Positions 9,801-20,333 of a stretch of DNA of 64,000 nt are shown here, piece after piece. Position 1 is the first letter of the stretch, and each line of letters starts with the position of its first letter. The position numbers and the translations under genes are program-made. The stretch spans positions 63,676,841 to 63,740,840 of the forward strand of contig OX465584.1 in the NCBI GenBank assembly GCA_950022655.1, read 5' to 3'. The stretch is from Alentia gelatinosa. Its lineage: Eukaryota; Annelida; Polychaeta; Phyllodocida; Polynoidae. The notes beneath the pieces were generated by a model, which was given only the letters and a program-made list of their open reading frames with translations, ran no database searches and had not been told where the DNA came from.

Positions 9801-10660
9801 TCCCCAGACATGGTCCATCGGCGGATCCTGACTTTATATCATGATGGCCAATGAAAATAGGCTATTAGGAGAACACAAAAAACACCGTTTTCGTTGGCCA
9901 ATGGAAACGGGCCTTTAGAGATACAACCCAGCAGTTCAGAGAATCTGCTAGGAGAGTGTCCTCAGCCACCTCCACCCACACCAACACCACCCACACCTCC
10001 ACCCACACCTCCACCATCCCTTACAATCTATGTCAATGATACAATAATTTGTATGAACGATTCATGTGTCTCCCTACAATCTATTTTATGTCACCAAATT
10101 GGACGTGAATCATCCACAAGGTCATATATCGTTGGCTAGATCGTATCATACAATGGTTGTATCGTTCAAAAGTTATGTAACAGACCCCTGGATCTCTGCT
10201 AGGAGAGTGCACCGGAGGACGTATATCGTTGGATAGATTGTATCGTATAATGTTGCGTTGTTCAGAATTTATGTAACAGACCCCTAGATCTCTGCTAGGA
10301 GATTGCACCAGCACCGCCCACACCAGCATAAGGCACTTTTCCATTGGCCGACTAAAAAAGGTGTAGATTTTCTGTGTTCTCCTAATAGCCTATTTACATT
10401 TAACGTCAGCAATGCTAAAGGTCTGTCGGTGGATCCTGACTGTATATCGTGATGGCCAATGAAAATAGGCTTTTAGGAGAACACAAAAAATCTACACCGT
10501 TTTCTTCGGCCAATGGAAACGGGCCTTTAGAGATACAACCCAGCAGTTTAAGGACTCTGCTAGGAGAGTGTCCTCAGCCACCTCCACCCACACCAGCACC
10601 GCCCACACCTCCACCACCAGCCGCACCGCCTCTGCCGCCGGTGGCGCAGAAAATGGAGTA
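9800..10660. repeat. Duplicated CCAAT-bearing unit (two direct copies and one inverted piece)
   Basis: The direct copies are 9800-10030 and 10420-10640. Each has GGATCCTGACT, ATGGCCAATGAAAATAGG, GGCCAATGGAAACGGGCC and a C-rich CCACACC tract. An inverted piece (10330-10400) carries CCATTGGCCGACTAAAA. Between them, two direct copies of a TATATCGTTGG...TTATGTAACAGACCCC block occur (about 10125 and 10220). Both direct copies keep a Pro-rich frame open, but substitutions are not biased to silent sites, so I do not call a gene. Confidence 0.75.
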
Positions 10661-10990
10661 ATGGTATTTTAAGCGTCTTTCTCAGATGATAAGATCAACC
10701 CATTTGTCGCCACAGAGCGGCCGAGACAATCCCATCTGCGAGCGGGGGCTGGAGCCGTGTCCGCCGGCCGTGCGGGGGAGCGGGGGGTAGATACATTATT
10801 ATTTTTCCTCATATGACACTGGGATGGCCGCTGGGCGTCTTATATAATAGAAAAGAGGCGGACCCAGCACAGGTCTGTGGTTAATTGTTAATGGCTGGCA
10901 GGGAGCTCAAAGTGTGTCAGTTTCCCTAGACTCAGTGACCGCGGGGTATCATATTTGGGGTTTGGGATCGATGTGGGGATGAGTGGTGAG
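10660..10990. other. GC-rich single-copy-looking segment
   Basis: CpG-containing sequence (GCGGCCGAG, GGCCGTGCGGGGGAGCGGGG) is followed by a TATATAA at about 10840 and GGTTAATTGTTAATGG. It could be promoter-related but has no diagnostic motif cluster or open frame. Confidence 0.3.
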
Positions 10991-11009
10991 CTTACCTGGT
11001 ACGATGCGA

Positions 11010-11572
11010 TAGAGCGGGATTCACACGTAGAGATAAATGTACCTGAGACGGGTGTACTTTACACTTTCCCCCTAGTCTAAAGCGGGATTCACACATAGAG
11101 ACTAATGTACCTGAGACGTGGATTTCACTCGCCTTTCCCCTAGTCTCAGACAATTCTCCTAAAGCGGGATTCACACATAGAGACTCATGTACCTGAGACG
11201 TGGGATTCACTCGCCTTTCCCCTAGTCTCAGACAATTCTCCTAAAGCGGGATTCACACATAGAGATAAATGTACCTGAAACTGGTGTCACCTGGTATGAC
11301 ACGCTAGAGCTTAAAGACTAATGCACTTGAGACGTGACAATTCTCCTAAAGCGGGATTTACACAAAGAGACTCATGTGCCTGAGACTCGCCTTTCCCCTA
11401 GTCTCAGACAATTCTCCTAAATTGGGATTCATACGTAAAGACTAATGTGCCTGAGACGGGTGTACTTAACACCTTTCCCCGAGTCTCAGACAACTGTCCT
11501 AAAGCGGGATTCACACATAGAGACTAATGCACCTGAGACTGGTGTACTTCACACCTTTCCCCTGGTATAATT
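11010..11572. repeat. Minisatellite, degenerate copy of the 82-84 bp type
   Basis: Repeated GGGATTCACACATAGAGAC, TGTACCTGAGACGTGG and CCTAGTCTCAGACAATTC. Units are uneven in length, with several partial units near 11285-11400. Confidence 0.8.
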
Positions 11573-11574
11573 CA

Positions 11575-11660
11575 CGCTTATGTGTTGTTTCCACCTGCCG
11601 ACAAAAACCCTACCAATAATGTTCATGCTGTACAATAACCATCAGGGATTAACAGAAATA
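11575..11660 (+). repeat. Family N end fragment
   Basis: GTTTCCACCTGCCGACAAAA and ACCAATAATGTTCATG resemble the N left end. The match fades within about 80 bp. Confidence 0.4.
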
Positions 11661-11784
11661 GTCAACTATTTTTCTCTCTCTCCTTACGCAAAAAATGTTT
11701 TTTTCATTGACACATACCATTCGTTATACAATTAACGTTTTTGCATATTGTGAGTGTGAATATCAAGTTGTGTGATTTAAGTCA

Positions 11785-12075
11785 TCAGACCAATACAATG
11801 AGACATCCGCCATTACCCAGAATGCATCCGCTGCCTGCTGGTTCCCGGCGAGTGCGTACCACGAGTTACCAGCCACGGAAGGTACAAGCGGCCCACGCCG
11901 ACTGACTAGTCGCCTCAAACACTGCCCCCTGATAGAAATCACACAAAGATATTCCGCGGAAACATTTCCCATTTCCGCCACGCATGCGCATCGAGACTCC
12001 CAGACAAAGCCTCACTTCCGGTGCGCGGCGGTGCCCGGATGTGATTCCCCGGAAGTGGACGCCCCCTAGTGGCAA
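11785..12075. promoter_or_regulatory. Promoter/insulator-like island: ZNF143-, NRF1-, ETS- and CTCF-like sites
   Basis: Seen in order: CCAAT near 11790, CCCAGAATGC (ZNF143-like, 11816-11825), CGCATGCGCA (NRF1-like, 11981-11990), CACTTCCGGT (ETS, 12013-12022), CCGGAAGTG (ETS, 12049-12057) and GCCCCCTAGTGG (12061-12072). The last is the reverse complement of a full match to the CTCF core CCASYAGRKGGC. Such clusters mark broad animal promoters, with CTCF adjoining. No first exon is recognised on either side, so direction is unknown. The motif matches are direct; function is inferred. Confidence 0.5.
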
Positions 12076-12339
12076 ACGGTGGCGACTTGTGAGAAAGCAG
12101 GGCAGGACTAGCTGCTGGGTGAGGGAGTGTGTGTGTTAGGGAGTGTGCGTGTGAGGGAGTGTGGGTGATGGGGGATTAATACCTGACGGGCCCTCCAGGG
12201 GGCGGTGTCGGCGGGGACCTCAGAGACAGACGTCTGCGGTGTTCAGCGTTCAGCGTTGACGTAGATTGACACGTCATAAAACAGGCAGGTGTAGATTTAT
12301 AGGTCGAAGGTTGAGATGCTCGCCTGCTGTTAGTTCTTA
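12076..12339. other. GT-rich spacer, no gene recognised
   Basis: Short GTGAGGGAGTGTG repeats (about 12118-12170) are followed by single-copy-looking GC-rich sequence downstream of the promoter-like cluster. It could hold an untranslated first exon, but nothing shows this. Confidence 0.35.
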
Positions 12340-12755
12340 CCTGGAGCTGCTTGTGACCTACTCGTGACCTGCTCGTGACCTACTTGTGACCTGCTCGTGA
12401 CCTGCCCGTGACCTGCCCGTGACCTGCTCGTGACCTGCTCGTGACCTGCTCGTGAACTGTTTATGACTTGTTCGTGACCTGCTCATGACCTACTTGTGAC
12501 CTGTTTGTGACTTGTTTGTGACTTGTTCATGACTTGTCCAATCCCTGCTCGTGACCTACTCATGGCCTACTCGTGACCTACTCGTGATCTACTCGTGACC
12601 TGCTTGTGACTTGTTCATGCCTCGTTCAATCACTGCTCCTGGCCTTTGACCTTTTCAACTGCTCTTGACCTGCCCTTGACCCAATCCTGACCTGTCCCTG
12701 ACCTTCTTATGACCTTCTCATGACCTTCTCATAACCTTCTCATGACCTGCTCCTG
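12340..12755. repeat. 11-bp minisatellite, GTGACCTGCTC
   Basis: About 35 degenerate units of GTGACCTGCTC, shading to TTGACCTGCCC and ATGACCTTCTC toward the right end. Confidence 0.9.
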
Positions 12756-12784
12756 CCCCGACTGATTCAGTGTAAGACAATCTT

Positions 12785-13117
12785 CCCACTGTAGGGATCG
12801 TTGCTGCCCTTATCCTACCCCTAATAAAAAACTCCATAGGCTTAACATTGGGTCACTGTATTCGGTCTGGCGTTCAGAAAAATGAAAAATATCGCTCTAG
12901 TGGGATACACTTGCAAATGACGTCATTTGTTAATGTAGAAGTAATTTAGACAGGTGGGGTAGGATAAATTATAAACCAAACTCGAGTTAGTCATATTCTT
13001 GTTCATCGCACTCCGCGTATTACTGCGTATTACTGCTCTCGGCTTCGCCTCGCGCAGTAATATCGCGATCTTGCTGTCGTGCGATAAACAACAATATGAC
13101 TAACTCTTGTTTGGTTT
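12785..13117 (+). mobile_element. Family H (H-b) element
   Basis: The head spans TTATCCTACCCCTAATAAAA (from about 12790), CATAGGCTTAACATTGGG and GGGGTAGGATAAA (about 12956-12968). The hairpin follows at 12973-13117: AAACCAAACTCGAGTTAGTC pairs with GACTAACTCTTGTTTGGTTT. The apex region holds CTCGGCTTCGCCTCG (13038-13052). It shares its head with 19396 and 49573 and its hairpin base with 19617 and 33835. Confidence 0.85.
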
Positions 13118-13159
13118 CTCCATATTATCCCCCCCGACACGTTAAAGATCCTGTGCGGT

Positions 13160-13590
13160 TTTCCATACTAAGAAGGAACTGAACTCACTGAAAATGGGCC
13201 CTGAGATTTGAGAAGTCTCACGAGGCAAAGCCAGTGAGATTACGAAAAGGAAAAGGAATGGCAGTTCAGATTTTTTCCATGTGTTTTCAATGACGACTTT
13301 GTATCAGGTGGAGAACAATACCATGAAACGTTACGAAATTTCATATGATTGTTTATTTGGCATGAGTTGTCTTCGCGGAATGATATCAAGAAGCGGAGTT
13401 AAGTGATATCTGTAGCTGAAGACAACAAACGCCTTGTTAACAATCATATGAAATTGAGTGATATTTAGATTTTATCCTACCTTGTTACATGTTTTTAACT
13501 TCATGGCATATAAATATTCTATGGCATAACCTTGGAATACAGTGACATTGTGTTAAGTCTATGTATATTTATTTGAAAGGTAAAATAAAG
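13160..13590 (-). mobile_element. Family H (H-b) element in reverse, with two palindromes
   Basis: A weak palindrome with apex CGAGGCAAAGCC (13221-13232) is followed by a strong hairpin (about 13336-13462: AATTTCATATGATTGTT against AACAATCATATGAAATT). The head follows, from TTTTATCCTACC (about 13480) to GTTAAGTCTATG and GGTAAAATAAA (about 13580). The head is diverged from other H-b copies. Confidence 0.65.
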
Positions 13591-14139
13591 CTTTTCAAAT
13601 AATTAATTTACGGGATTGCTATGCATATTCCCTTTCCGGGAACACATATGGAGAAGCCCTTAAGAAACTAGAACTAGAAAAGTAGAAGAAATAAAGCTTT
13701 CTTCAATGGTCTACAAAAAGAAACTGCCACGGGGAAGAAGATATGACCTGGATTTAGATCACAATCTGAGTTTAAATCTTTTCAAATCGCAGCCCAGATA
13801 TGATTTCCTTCTCTGGTGAAGAGTGGAAGAAGGGAGTAACAGAGGCAATGCCCTCGAGCAAGAAAAGCGACCGAATCCATTCGGTGGATGAAATAAAGTC
13901 TTAATGATTTTTTAACGGGTTTGGGGATCAGGGATTGGCTGGCTGTGACTGACACTAATCCACTGGAGCATGACGGGCTTTTATCGTCTCGTCTTTTCAC
14001 GTTTGCCCACGAGATTTGGCGAGACGTCGATGGTTTGTGGTCTGTGAGGGTTAACTTTGGGGTGTGTTATCTGTGAGGTACCTCAGTGGTCTACCGCTTC
14101 AGCCCTGTTATCAGTAAGTTATCAGCAGTTAGTTCTCCA
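13591..14139. other. Single-copy-looking island, no gene recognised
   Basis: No copy elsewhere in the window. A short open frame begins at the ATG near 13800 (about 34 codons), rich in Lys/Ser/Glu, and ends at TAA. It matches nothing I know. CCAAT-type GATTGGCTGG lies near 13931. Could be regulatory or a fragment of an exon. Confidence 0.25.
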
Positions 14140-14615
14140 CCAGTGTTACTACCTGAGACTAAAGCCTCTTTCTGTGTATTTCTCTGGTACTAAGTTATCT
14201 TAGAGGTTCTCCACTAGTGTTACTATCTTAGACTAAAACCTCACTCTGTGTGTTTCTCTGTTACTAAACTATCTTAGAGGTTTCTCCACTAGTGTTACTA
14301 TCTGAGGATCTCCACTAGTGTTACTATCTTAGACTAAAGCCTCTTTCTGTGTATTTCTCTGGTACTGAGTTATCTTAGAGGTTTCTTCACTAGTGTTACT
14401 ATCTGAGGATCTCCACTAGTGTTACTATCTTAGACTAAAACCTCACTCTGTGTGTTTCTCTGGTACTGAGTTATCATGGAGGTTCTCCACTAGTGTTACT
14501 ATCTGAGGATCTCCACTAGTGTTACTATCTTAGACTAAAGCACCACTCTGTGTGTTTCTCTGGTACTGAGTTATCTTAGAAGTTCTGCACCAGTGTTACT
14601 ATCTGAGGTTGTAAG
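14140..14615. repeat. Minisatellite with CTCCACTAGTGTTACTATC units
   Basis: Units combine CTCCACTAGTGTTACTATC, TTAGACTAAAGCCTC and GTGTTTCTCTGGTACTGAG. Some units carry a doubled CTCCACTAGTG block, giving lengths of about 70 and 100 bp. Confidence 0.85.
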
Positions 14616-15300
14616 ACAGTAAACTGGATGAAGGAAGTCCAAGGCCACGTCCCCGTTACTAGCTTTATTGCTGATGTTACTGCAATGACGGCTAGCTTCT
14701 GACTAACTAGTACATTGAGATGCTGAGCTATATGATTACTGGGTGTTTACATGTGGGGAGATTGTATTGCTTGTAACTTTGGGACCTCTGCAATGAAGTG
14801 TTCCACAGGGTGAGCTTGGGTGGTCAGGCCAAGGGAAAGCTCATTCCTGTTTCTCTATAGAGAAATAGGAACATAACAATATTGAAAGTGATACTAATGC
14901 ATGTGTGTTACTCTGCATTGCCCTACCTTTCCACAAAATAATCATTTGTTCTATTTTTATCATCAATCTTCTGAAAAAGATTAAAACCAAGAATTGCCAT
15001 ATCATAAAGTAGATTACTAGGGATTATTTATTTGCTCTCCAGCACCAATGACTCTAAATCTGTTTGGGAGTGAACCTTCTTGTAATTGATGGCTTTAAGG
15101 CCAGTAATCAATGGTCTACAAATCACTAATGAATAGTTATGGGTTCTGATAACTGATAAGCAATGGGCAGTGATTTTCTGGGACCCCTTATATTTTCAAT
15201 GGGAATTTTGTAATTGATCTATATAAGTGTACTTAGCAAGGATGAGTAGGCTACCTACTGACCTCATTCTAATCATATCCTACAATCCATCTTTCATGGC
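14616..15300. other. No recognised feature
   Basis: AT-rich and single-copy-looking within the window. No open frame of interest. Confidence 0.5.
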
Positions 15301-15304
15301 TGGA

Positions 15305-15500
15305 ACATGCATAGATAATCCACGTTCTATGGCCAATGTCTGAGACGAGTAATGAAAATCCATGTTCCATGGCCAATGTCTGAGACGAGTATTGAAAATC
15401 CATGTTCCATGGCCAATGTCTGAGACGAGTAATGACAATCCATGTTCCATGGCCAATGCCTGGAACAAGCAATTGTAATCCTTGATCCATGGCCCATGTC
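15305..15500. repeat. 40-bp minisatellite, about five units
   Basis: Units of CATGTTCCATGGCCAATGTC plus TGAGACGAGTAATGAAAATC recur at exact 40-bp spacing (15361, 15401, 15441). Overlapping minus-strand frames of 70-99 codons are repeat artefacts. Confidence 0.9.
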
Positions 15501-16079
15501 TAGATTTAGCGGCGTAGAGTAATGCTGAGTTAATGGCATATATCGGAAAATCTGGCTTGAAAATAAAAACCCATGTCATTTTCCTGAGATATGAATAAGG
15601 TGATCTCCAAGTATTCTAATACACATATCTAATTAAAAAAACGGGGCTCACCATGCTAGTTTTTGATTTGAAACCCAATACTATGACAGTTTTGTAAAAG
15701 AATATATAGAAATTTGCTTTTCACACAGTAAACATTAAGAAATACAATGCGCAGTCTGTTTCCCTATATACTATCTATAATGAGGGGTGGTTCTCTGTAT
15801 AGTCCTCTAAGCCTGGTATAAACGTTCATAGACCTAGCATTAGGAACTCGTACTCAACAGGCTTAGGAGTACGGTAACTCATACTCAATGGGCAATAAAC
15901 AGATAGATATCGGCAGCCTAAGATAGAATCAGAAACAGATTCATGTTTGGTCTCTGTCCCCATTCACAATTTCATTTGCAGCCCTTCGAAATATTCACTT
16001 GGCTATCTCCTCGTTCCGATTACTCCACGCTCCAAACTCGATGGCATACGGGGACAAAGACTAAGTACTCATCAATTCC
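15501..16079. other. No recognised feature
   Basis: AT-rich and single-copy-looking. Frames are short and accidental. Confidence 0.45.
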
Positions 16080-16433
16080 TTAACCCTTTCCCTGCAGCAC
16101 CCAGTTCCCCTGCTCACCATTACACGGCAGGCATTGCCTGTATAAACGGCCCTGCTACGGCAGGCGGTTTTTTCTTTTGAAATAGCAATGTCACATGATG
16201 TGTCATGTGATTTGAGTAATTTAACTTGCTTAATGATGATATTTTGTTGTACCATATCAAAGGTCAATATAGCTCTTATACTTTGTCAAAATTTCTTTTA
16301 ATTCAAACAATTATCTTTGCATTTATTAAATTCTATACATATGTATCAATGATGCCTCTAAGATGCCTGGAGGCATCATGCTGCCGTAGCCAGGGGAATG
16401 CCTGGAGGCATCTTGCTTCTGTTAAAGGGTTAA
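16080..16433 (+). mobile_element. Complete TTAA-flanked MITE with internal 35-bp repeat (T1)
   Basis: It starts TTAACCCTTT (16080-16089) and ends AAAGGGTTAA (16424-16433), a 10-bp inverted repeat that includes TTAA. TTAA target choice with a CCC-type start is the signature of piggyBac-like transposons, so a piggyBac-type MITE is the best guess. Internal order: GC block, AT-rich core, then about two 35-bp units (GGAGGCATCATGCTGCCGTA plus GCCAGGGGAATGCCT). The same 35-bp unit makes the giant array at 55052-59690. Confidence 0.75.
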
Positions 16434-16475
16434 TCTTCAGATATCCACATCCATACATCTGACTGAGGGGACATG

Positions 16476-17045
16476 TTGGACTTGCTCAAGTCTCTGATTA
16501 TGGACATTCATGATTAAACAAAATCATGATAAAGTATGATGAGGTGTGACTGGTCCAGGAATCAAAGACTTGCCCATTAATAACAAAACCTCCTGTAGAT
16601 TGTAACCCCAACTGCTCCCTATATCCCTACACCTCCTCCTACACCTCTCCCTCTACCTCCTCCAGTTCCCTGGGTGCTATGTTATCAGAGCAATAAATCC
16701 CGCCTATGGGCGACCTTTGGTGTGGGTTAACAATTAAAACCCCGTGAGGAGTAGGTAGAGCAATAGAGGTACTGAAGCCAGAGGTAAACCTAGACGATCC
16801 CAGATATGAATCTTCAAGCAGATAGGCCTATCCTGACCAGTAATGAGGAACTCTACATGGAGATTGCTGGACAAGCCTGGCGTTAAACAGCGCCAGAAAT
16901 TGGACACCATTACCGATTTGACCAGTCCCTGTATCGAGGAGAGGAGGGGTTGGGTAGGCGGAGGGATACAGGGACTGGGGCCAGTATCGAGGAGAGGAGG
17001 GGTGGAGTAGGCAGAGGGATACAGGGACTGGGGCCAGTCTAGGGA
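16476..17045 (+). mobile_element. Family V element (V1)
   Basis: It begins TTGGACTTGCTCAAGTCTC and ends GGGGCCAGTCTAGGGAC. It is homologous over its length to 36971-37427 in reverse, including CAAAGACTTG, CTCCTCCTACACCTC and GACACCATTACCGATTTG blocks. A 55-bp internal duplication (ATCGAGGAGAGGAGGGG with ACAGGGACTGGGGCCAGT) lies at 16932-17040. Confidence 0.7.
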
Positions 17046-17588
17046 CATGTCTAAGCCGAGTTATTCATGAATCAAACTCTTCTAATGACATCCCTCCACC
17101 CCTCCTCACCGAGATCTGAATATCGTTCCCCTTTAGGGAATCGTAACCATCCAACTCCAGAACATCTCTTAGTAAACCCCCTCAGGGCATTCACGAGCGG
17201 TGTTTATAATTACAACCGCAATTAGCACCCTCCCCGGGCCCTGCGGAGGCTGATGAGTGTTCCCTGAGGGAATCGGCTGCGGCTCAGGGATACTTGGAGA
17301 TTTATCTCATTGCTGGGGCGTATTATAATATATACTTCACTCTCCAGTGGCTTATTACTGCCTTGAGCTGGGTACTGTGCTTGGAGAGCAGCTGGAGAAC
17401 TCCCCACAGCGTAAAAATAGAACCTGTTTTTAAACCAGTGGAAAAAGACGGTGCAATATGCTCTCTGCAGAATCCAACTGGTAGTTCTTTGGCTGGTAAT
17501 TTATGTCCATTGCTTGGATTTGACTGGGATTTATTTTCTCTCTCTCTACATTTTACGTTGTATCAAGAGCTGCTCTTTAGAGAAACCT
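17046..17588. other. Single-copy-looking island, possible regulatory DNA
   Basis: Not repeated in the window. It contains TGTTTATAATTACAACCGCA (17201-17220 region) with Fox-, homeodomain- (TAATTA) and RUNX-like (AACCGCA) matches, followed by CAATTAGC. It also holds a GGGAATC palindrome pair (CCCTTTAGGGAATC, CCCTGAGGGAATC). The 119-codon plus-strand frame resembles nothing I know. Regulatory function is only suggested. Confidence 0.25.
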
Positions 17589-18000
17589 GGGGGGTGTTGC
17601 ATAAACCGGGAACGAACGCTAAAACCATAACGAAAATGTATAACGAACGTTAGTGATGCATAAAGAACGAATTGTAATGTCATATACCAACAACGAACGT
17701 TAATCTTCAAAACGCCAAAAATTGAGGTGCATAAAAACCTTTCGTTGTTTTATCGTACGTTGTGGTTTCGTTCGTTAACTTTCGTATGTCGTGTTGCATA
17801 AGGACAAATCGACCCGCAAATATTTATCGTTCGTTAATTCGGAAATTCGTGAGACAATTCGTGTTGCATTTAAACAATTTTACCCTTCCCAAAGTGAACC
17901 AAAGCGGCAACAAAGAACGATAACCCCGGACAAGTCAGGAGTTGTCGTAGTTTGAAATTTTTTCAAAGAACCGCCCAAAACTTACCTGTACCAGCCCCCC

Positions 18001-18348
18001 ACCCCCCCCCCCCCCCCATCCCCCCTGCCTGCCTGCCTGCCTGCCTCCCTGCCTCCCTGCCTCCCTGCCTCCCTGCCTCCCTGCCTCCCTGCCTACCTGC
18101 CTCCTTTCCTCCCTGTCTCCCTGCCTGCCTGCCAGCCTGCTTGCCTGCCTCCATGCCACTCCATGTCTCCCTCTCTGCCTGCCTGCATGCCTGCATGCCT
18201 ACCTGCCTCCCTGCCTGCCTGCATGCCTACCTGACTGCCACCCTGCCTGCCTGCCTGCCTGCATGCCTACCTGATCGCCATCCTGCCTGCCTGCCTGCCT
18301 GCATGCCTACCTGCCTCCCTGCCTGCCTGCATGCCTACCTGACTGCCA

Positions 18349-18381
<33 letters not shown>

Positions 18382-18510
18382 CATGCCTGCCTGCATGCCT
18401 GCCTGCATGCCTACCTGACTGCCTCCCTGCCTGCCTGTCTCCCTGCCTGCCGGCCTGCCTGCCTGCCTCCATGCCTGACTCCATGTCTTCCTGTCTGCCT
18501 CTTAGAGGGG
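18001..18510. repeat. CCTG/CCTC microsatellite inside X
   Basis: A run of C (about 18000-18030) leads into tetranucleotides GCCT, CCCT, GCAT and TACCT for 480 bp. The Cys-Leu-Pro-Ala-rich 218-codon frame and its Gly/Arg/Gln minus-strand partners come from the tetranucleotide not containing stops. Confidence 0.95.
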
Positions 18511-18620
18511 ATCGAACCGGGCCCGGGGATCCAACCGGGCCCGGGGATCCAACCGGGCCCGGGGATCCAACCGGGCCCGGGGATCGACCTGACCGACCCG
18601 TTAACTGACCCATCCGCTGA
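18510..18620. repeat. 18-bp repeat CCAACCGGGCCCGGGGAT
   Basis: Four to five tandem units, each holding a CCGGGCCCGG palindrome. It is a precursor-like variant of the following 17-bp satellite. Confidence 0.9.
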
Positions 18621-18649
18621 CCTACCCACCTGACCACCCTGCAATCAAC

Positions 18650-19390
18650 CAACCGGGCCGGGCCGGGCCGGGCCGGGATCAAACCGGACCGGGATCAAAC
18701 CGGTCCGGCCGTACCCGGGATCAAACTGGGCCGGGATCAAACCGGGCCCGGGATCAAACTGGGCCCGGGATCAAACCGGGCCCGGGTGCGGCCAAACCGG
18801 GCCCGGGATCAAACCGGGCCCGGGTGCGGCCAAACCGGGCCCGGGATCAAACCGGGCCCGGGATCAAATCGGGCCCGGGATCAAACCGGGCCCGGGATCA
18901 AACCGGGCCCGGGATCAAATCGGGCCCGGGATCAAACCGGGCCCGGGATCAAACCGGGCCCGGGCCAAACCGGGCCGGAATCAAACCGGGCCCGGGCCCG
19001 GGCCAAACCGGATCAAACCGGGCCCGGGTGCGGCCGGGCCCGTGACCATACCGGGCTAAACCGGGCCGGAATCAAACCGGGCCCGTGACCAAATCGGGCC
19101 CGGGATCAAACCGGGCCCGTGACCAAATCGGGCCCGGGATCAAACCGGGCCCGTGACCAAACCGGGCCCGGGATCAAACCGGGCCCGGGATCAAACCGGG
19201 CCCGGGATCAAACCGGGCCCGTGACCAAACCGGGCCCGGGATCAAACCGTACCCGGGATCAAACCGGGCCCGGGATCAAACCGGGCCCGGGATCAAACCG
19301 GGCCCAGGATCAAACCGGGCCCGGGCCAAACCGGGCCGGAATCAAACCGGGCCCGGGCCTAACTGGATCAAACCGGGCCCGGGTGCGGTA
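18650..19390. repeat. 17-bp GC-rich satellite, AAACCGGGCCCGGGATC
   Basis: About 40 units, each with the palindrome CCGGGCCCGG and a GATC. Variants have CGTGACC or CGGGTGCGGCC in place of CGGGATC. The units stack into long self-complementary DNA with a high CpG density. Open frames of 70-100 codons here are artefacts. Confidence 0.95.
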
Positions 19391-19395
19391 TATCG

Positions 19396-19760
19396 ATTTA
19401 TCCTACCCCTAATAAAAAACGGCCATAGACTTAACACAGGGAAATTTTATGTGGCAGGCCGTGACATAAAGTGTTTTTTATGCCACTAGAGTAATAACAA
19501 TATTGACCAATCAGAGAGCAGGATGTCAGCTACTATGAAAAAAGTTCTGTTGGTCGTTGACTCAATATTTATCTTTTTAACAGTAATATAAGCATAGACG
19601 GGGTAGGATAAATCCGAAACCGAACTCGAGTTAGACTTGTCAATGTCTATGCCACTCTGGTCAGGTCTGCTCCTCACTACACTCGGCTACGCCTCGTGTA
19701 GCAATACACGACCTTCCCGTCGTGGCATAAACATTGACAAGTCTAACTCTCGTTTGGTTT
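19396..19760 (+). mobile_element. Family H (H-b) element inside X
   Basis: The head spans TTTATCCTACCCCTAATAAA (19397), CATAGACTTAACAC and GGGGTAGGATAAA (about 19600-19613). The hairpin is at 19617-19760: AAACCGAACTCGAGTTAGAC against GTCTAACTCTCGTTTGGTTT. Its apex is CGGCTACGCCTCG (19684-19696). The head contains ATGTGGCAGGCCGTGACAT and a TTTTTTATGCCACTAGAG block shared with 34420 and 49650. Confidence 0.85.
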
Positions 19761-20333
19761 CTACTAAGTATATTATAGGTGACCTACTATAATCACAATT
19801 TGCGACTAACCACCTAGCATTCTTGAGTAATTGCACATAAGTCGCGAGGGTTTCCCTTGCTGACGAAATATACGACACAGGTATATCCTGTCATTATATC
19901 ATATATCTATCTCCAATATATCTATATATCATGTATATATATGTCAACAGATAGGCCTACTTCTTAGCTTTCTAACGACGTTTTGTTTATGAAAATCGCC
20001 CTGTTATTAATGACACTACAGCAATTTCCCTTTTTAAAGTTAGAATTGTTAGAATGGGACATCTCATGACGTCATTGGGGGATTTTCGCGGGATTTCCCG
20101 GGATTCCCCGGGGTCAAACGGGTACCTTGCCTACTTTTCCTTTTATCGTTCGTTGTTACTTTCGTTGTATCAACAGACGAACGATAACACAACGACGTGT
20201 TTTGTGCAACACGATGAAAAAAGTTACGTTATATTTTCGTTGTACTATCGTTCTTCACCAAAATTTACATGGTTTATCGTTCCCGGTTTATGCAACACCC
20301 CCCTGAGTCGCAAATCGGGAATATTCTTCTCAT

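Larger units (their letters stand above)
17589..20303. mobile_element. Composite element X, 2.7 kb, with 27-bp perfect terminal inverted repeats
   Basis: The ends 17589-17615 and 20277-20303 are exact reverse complements over 27 bp (GGGGGGTGTTGCATAAACC continuing to CGGGAACGA). The terminal 250-350 bp on both sides are rich in CGTTCGTT and AACGATA motifs, which suggests an original element of about 600 bp. The middle is filled by a CCTG microsatellite, a GC-rich satellite and an H-b element. No coding sequence. No convincing target duplication. Confidence 0.8.

Noticed and set aside
9894..10661. Conserved Pro-rich protein encoded twice (9894 and 10449)
   Set aside because: The two copies are parts of a DNA duplication; differences fall at amino-acid-changing sites as often as at silent ones, and no start context or extension supports a gene.
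17952..18608. 218-codon Cys-Leu-Pro-Ala frame
   Set aside because: Translation of a CCTG/CCTC microsatellite inside element X.
18786..19412. Gly/Pro/Arg/Asn-rich frames of 70-100 codons
   Set aside because: Translation of the 17-bp satellite; the period is not a multiple of three, so all frames are equivalent.
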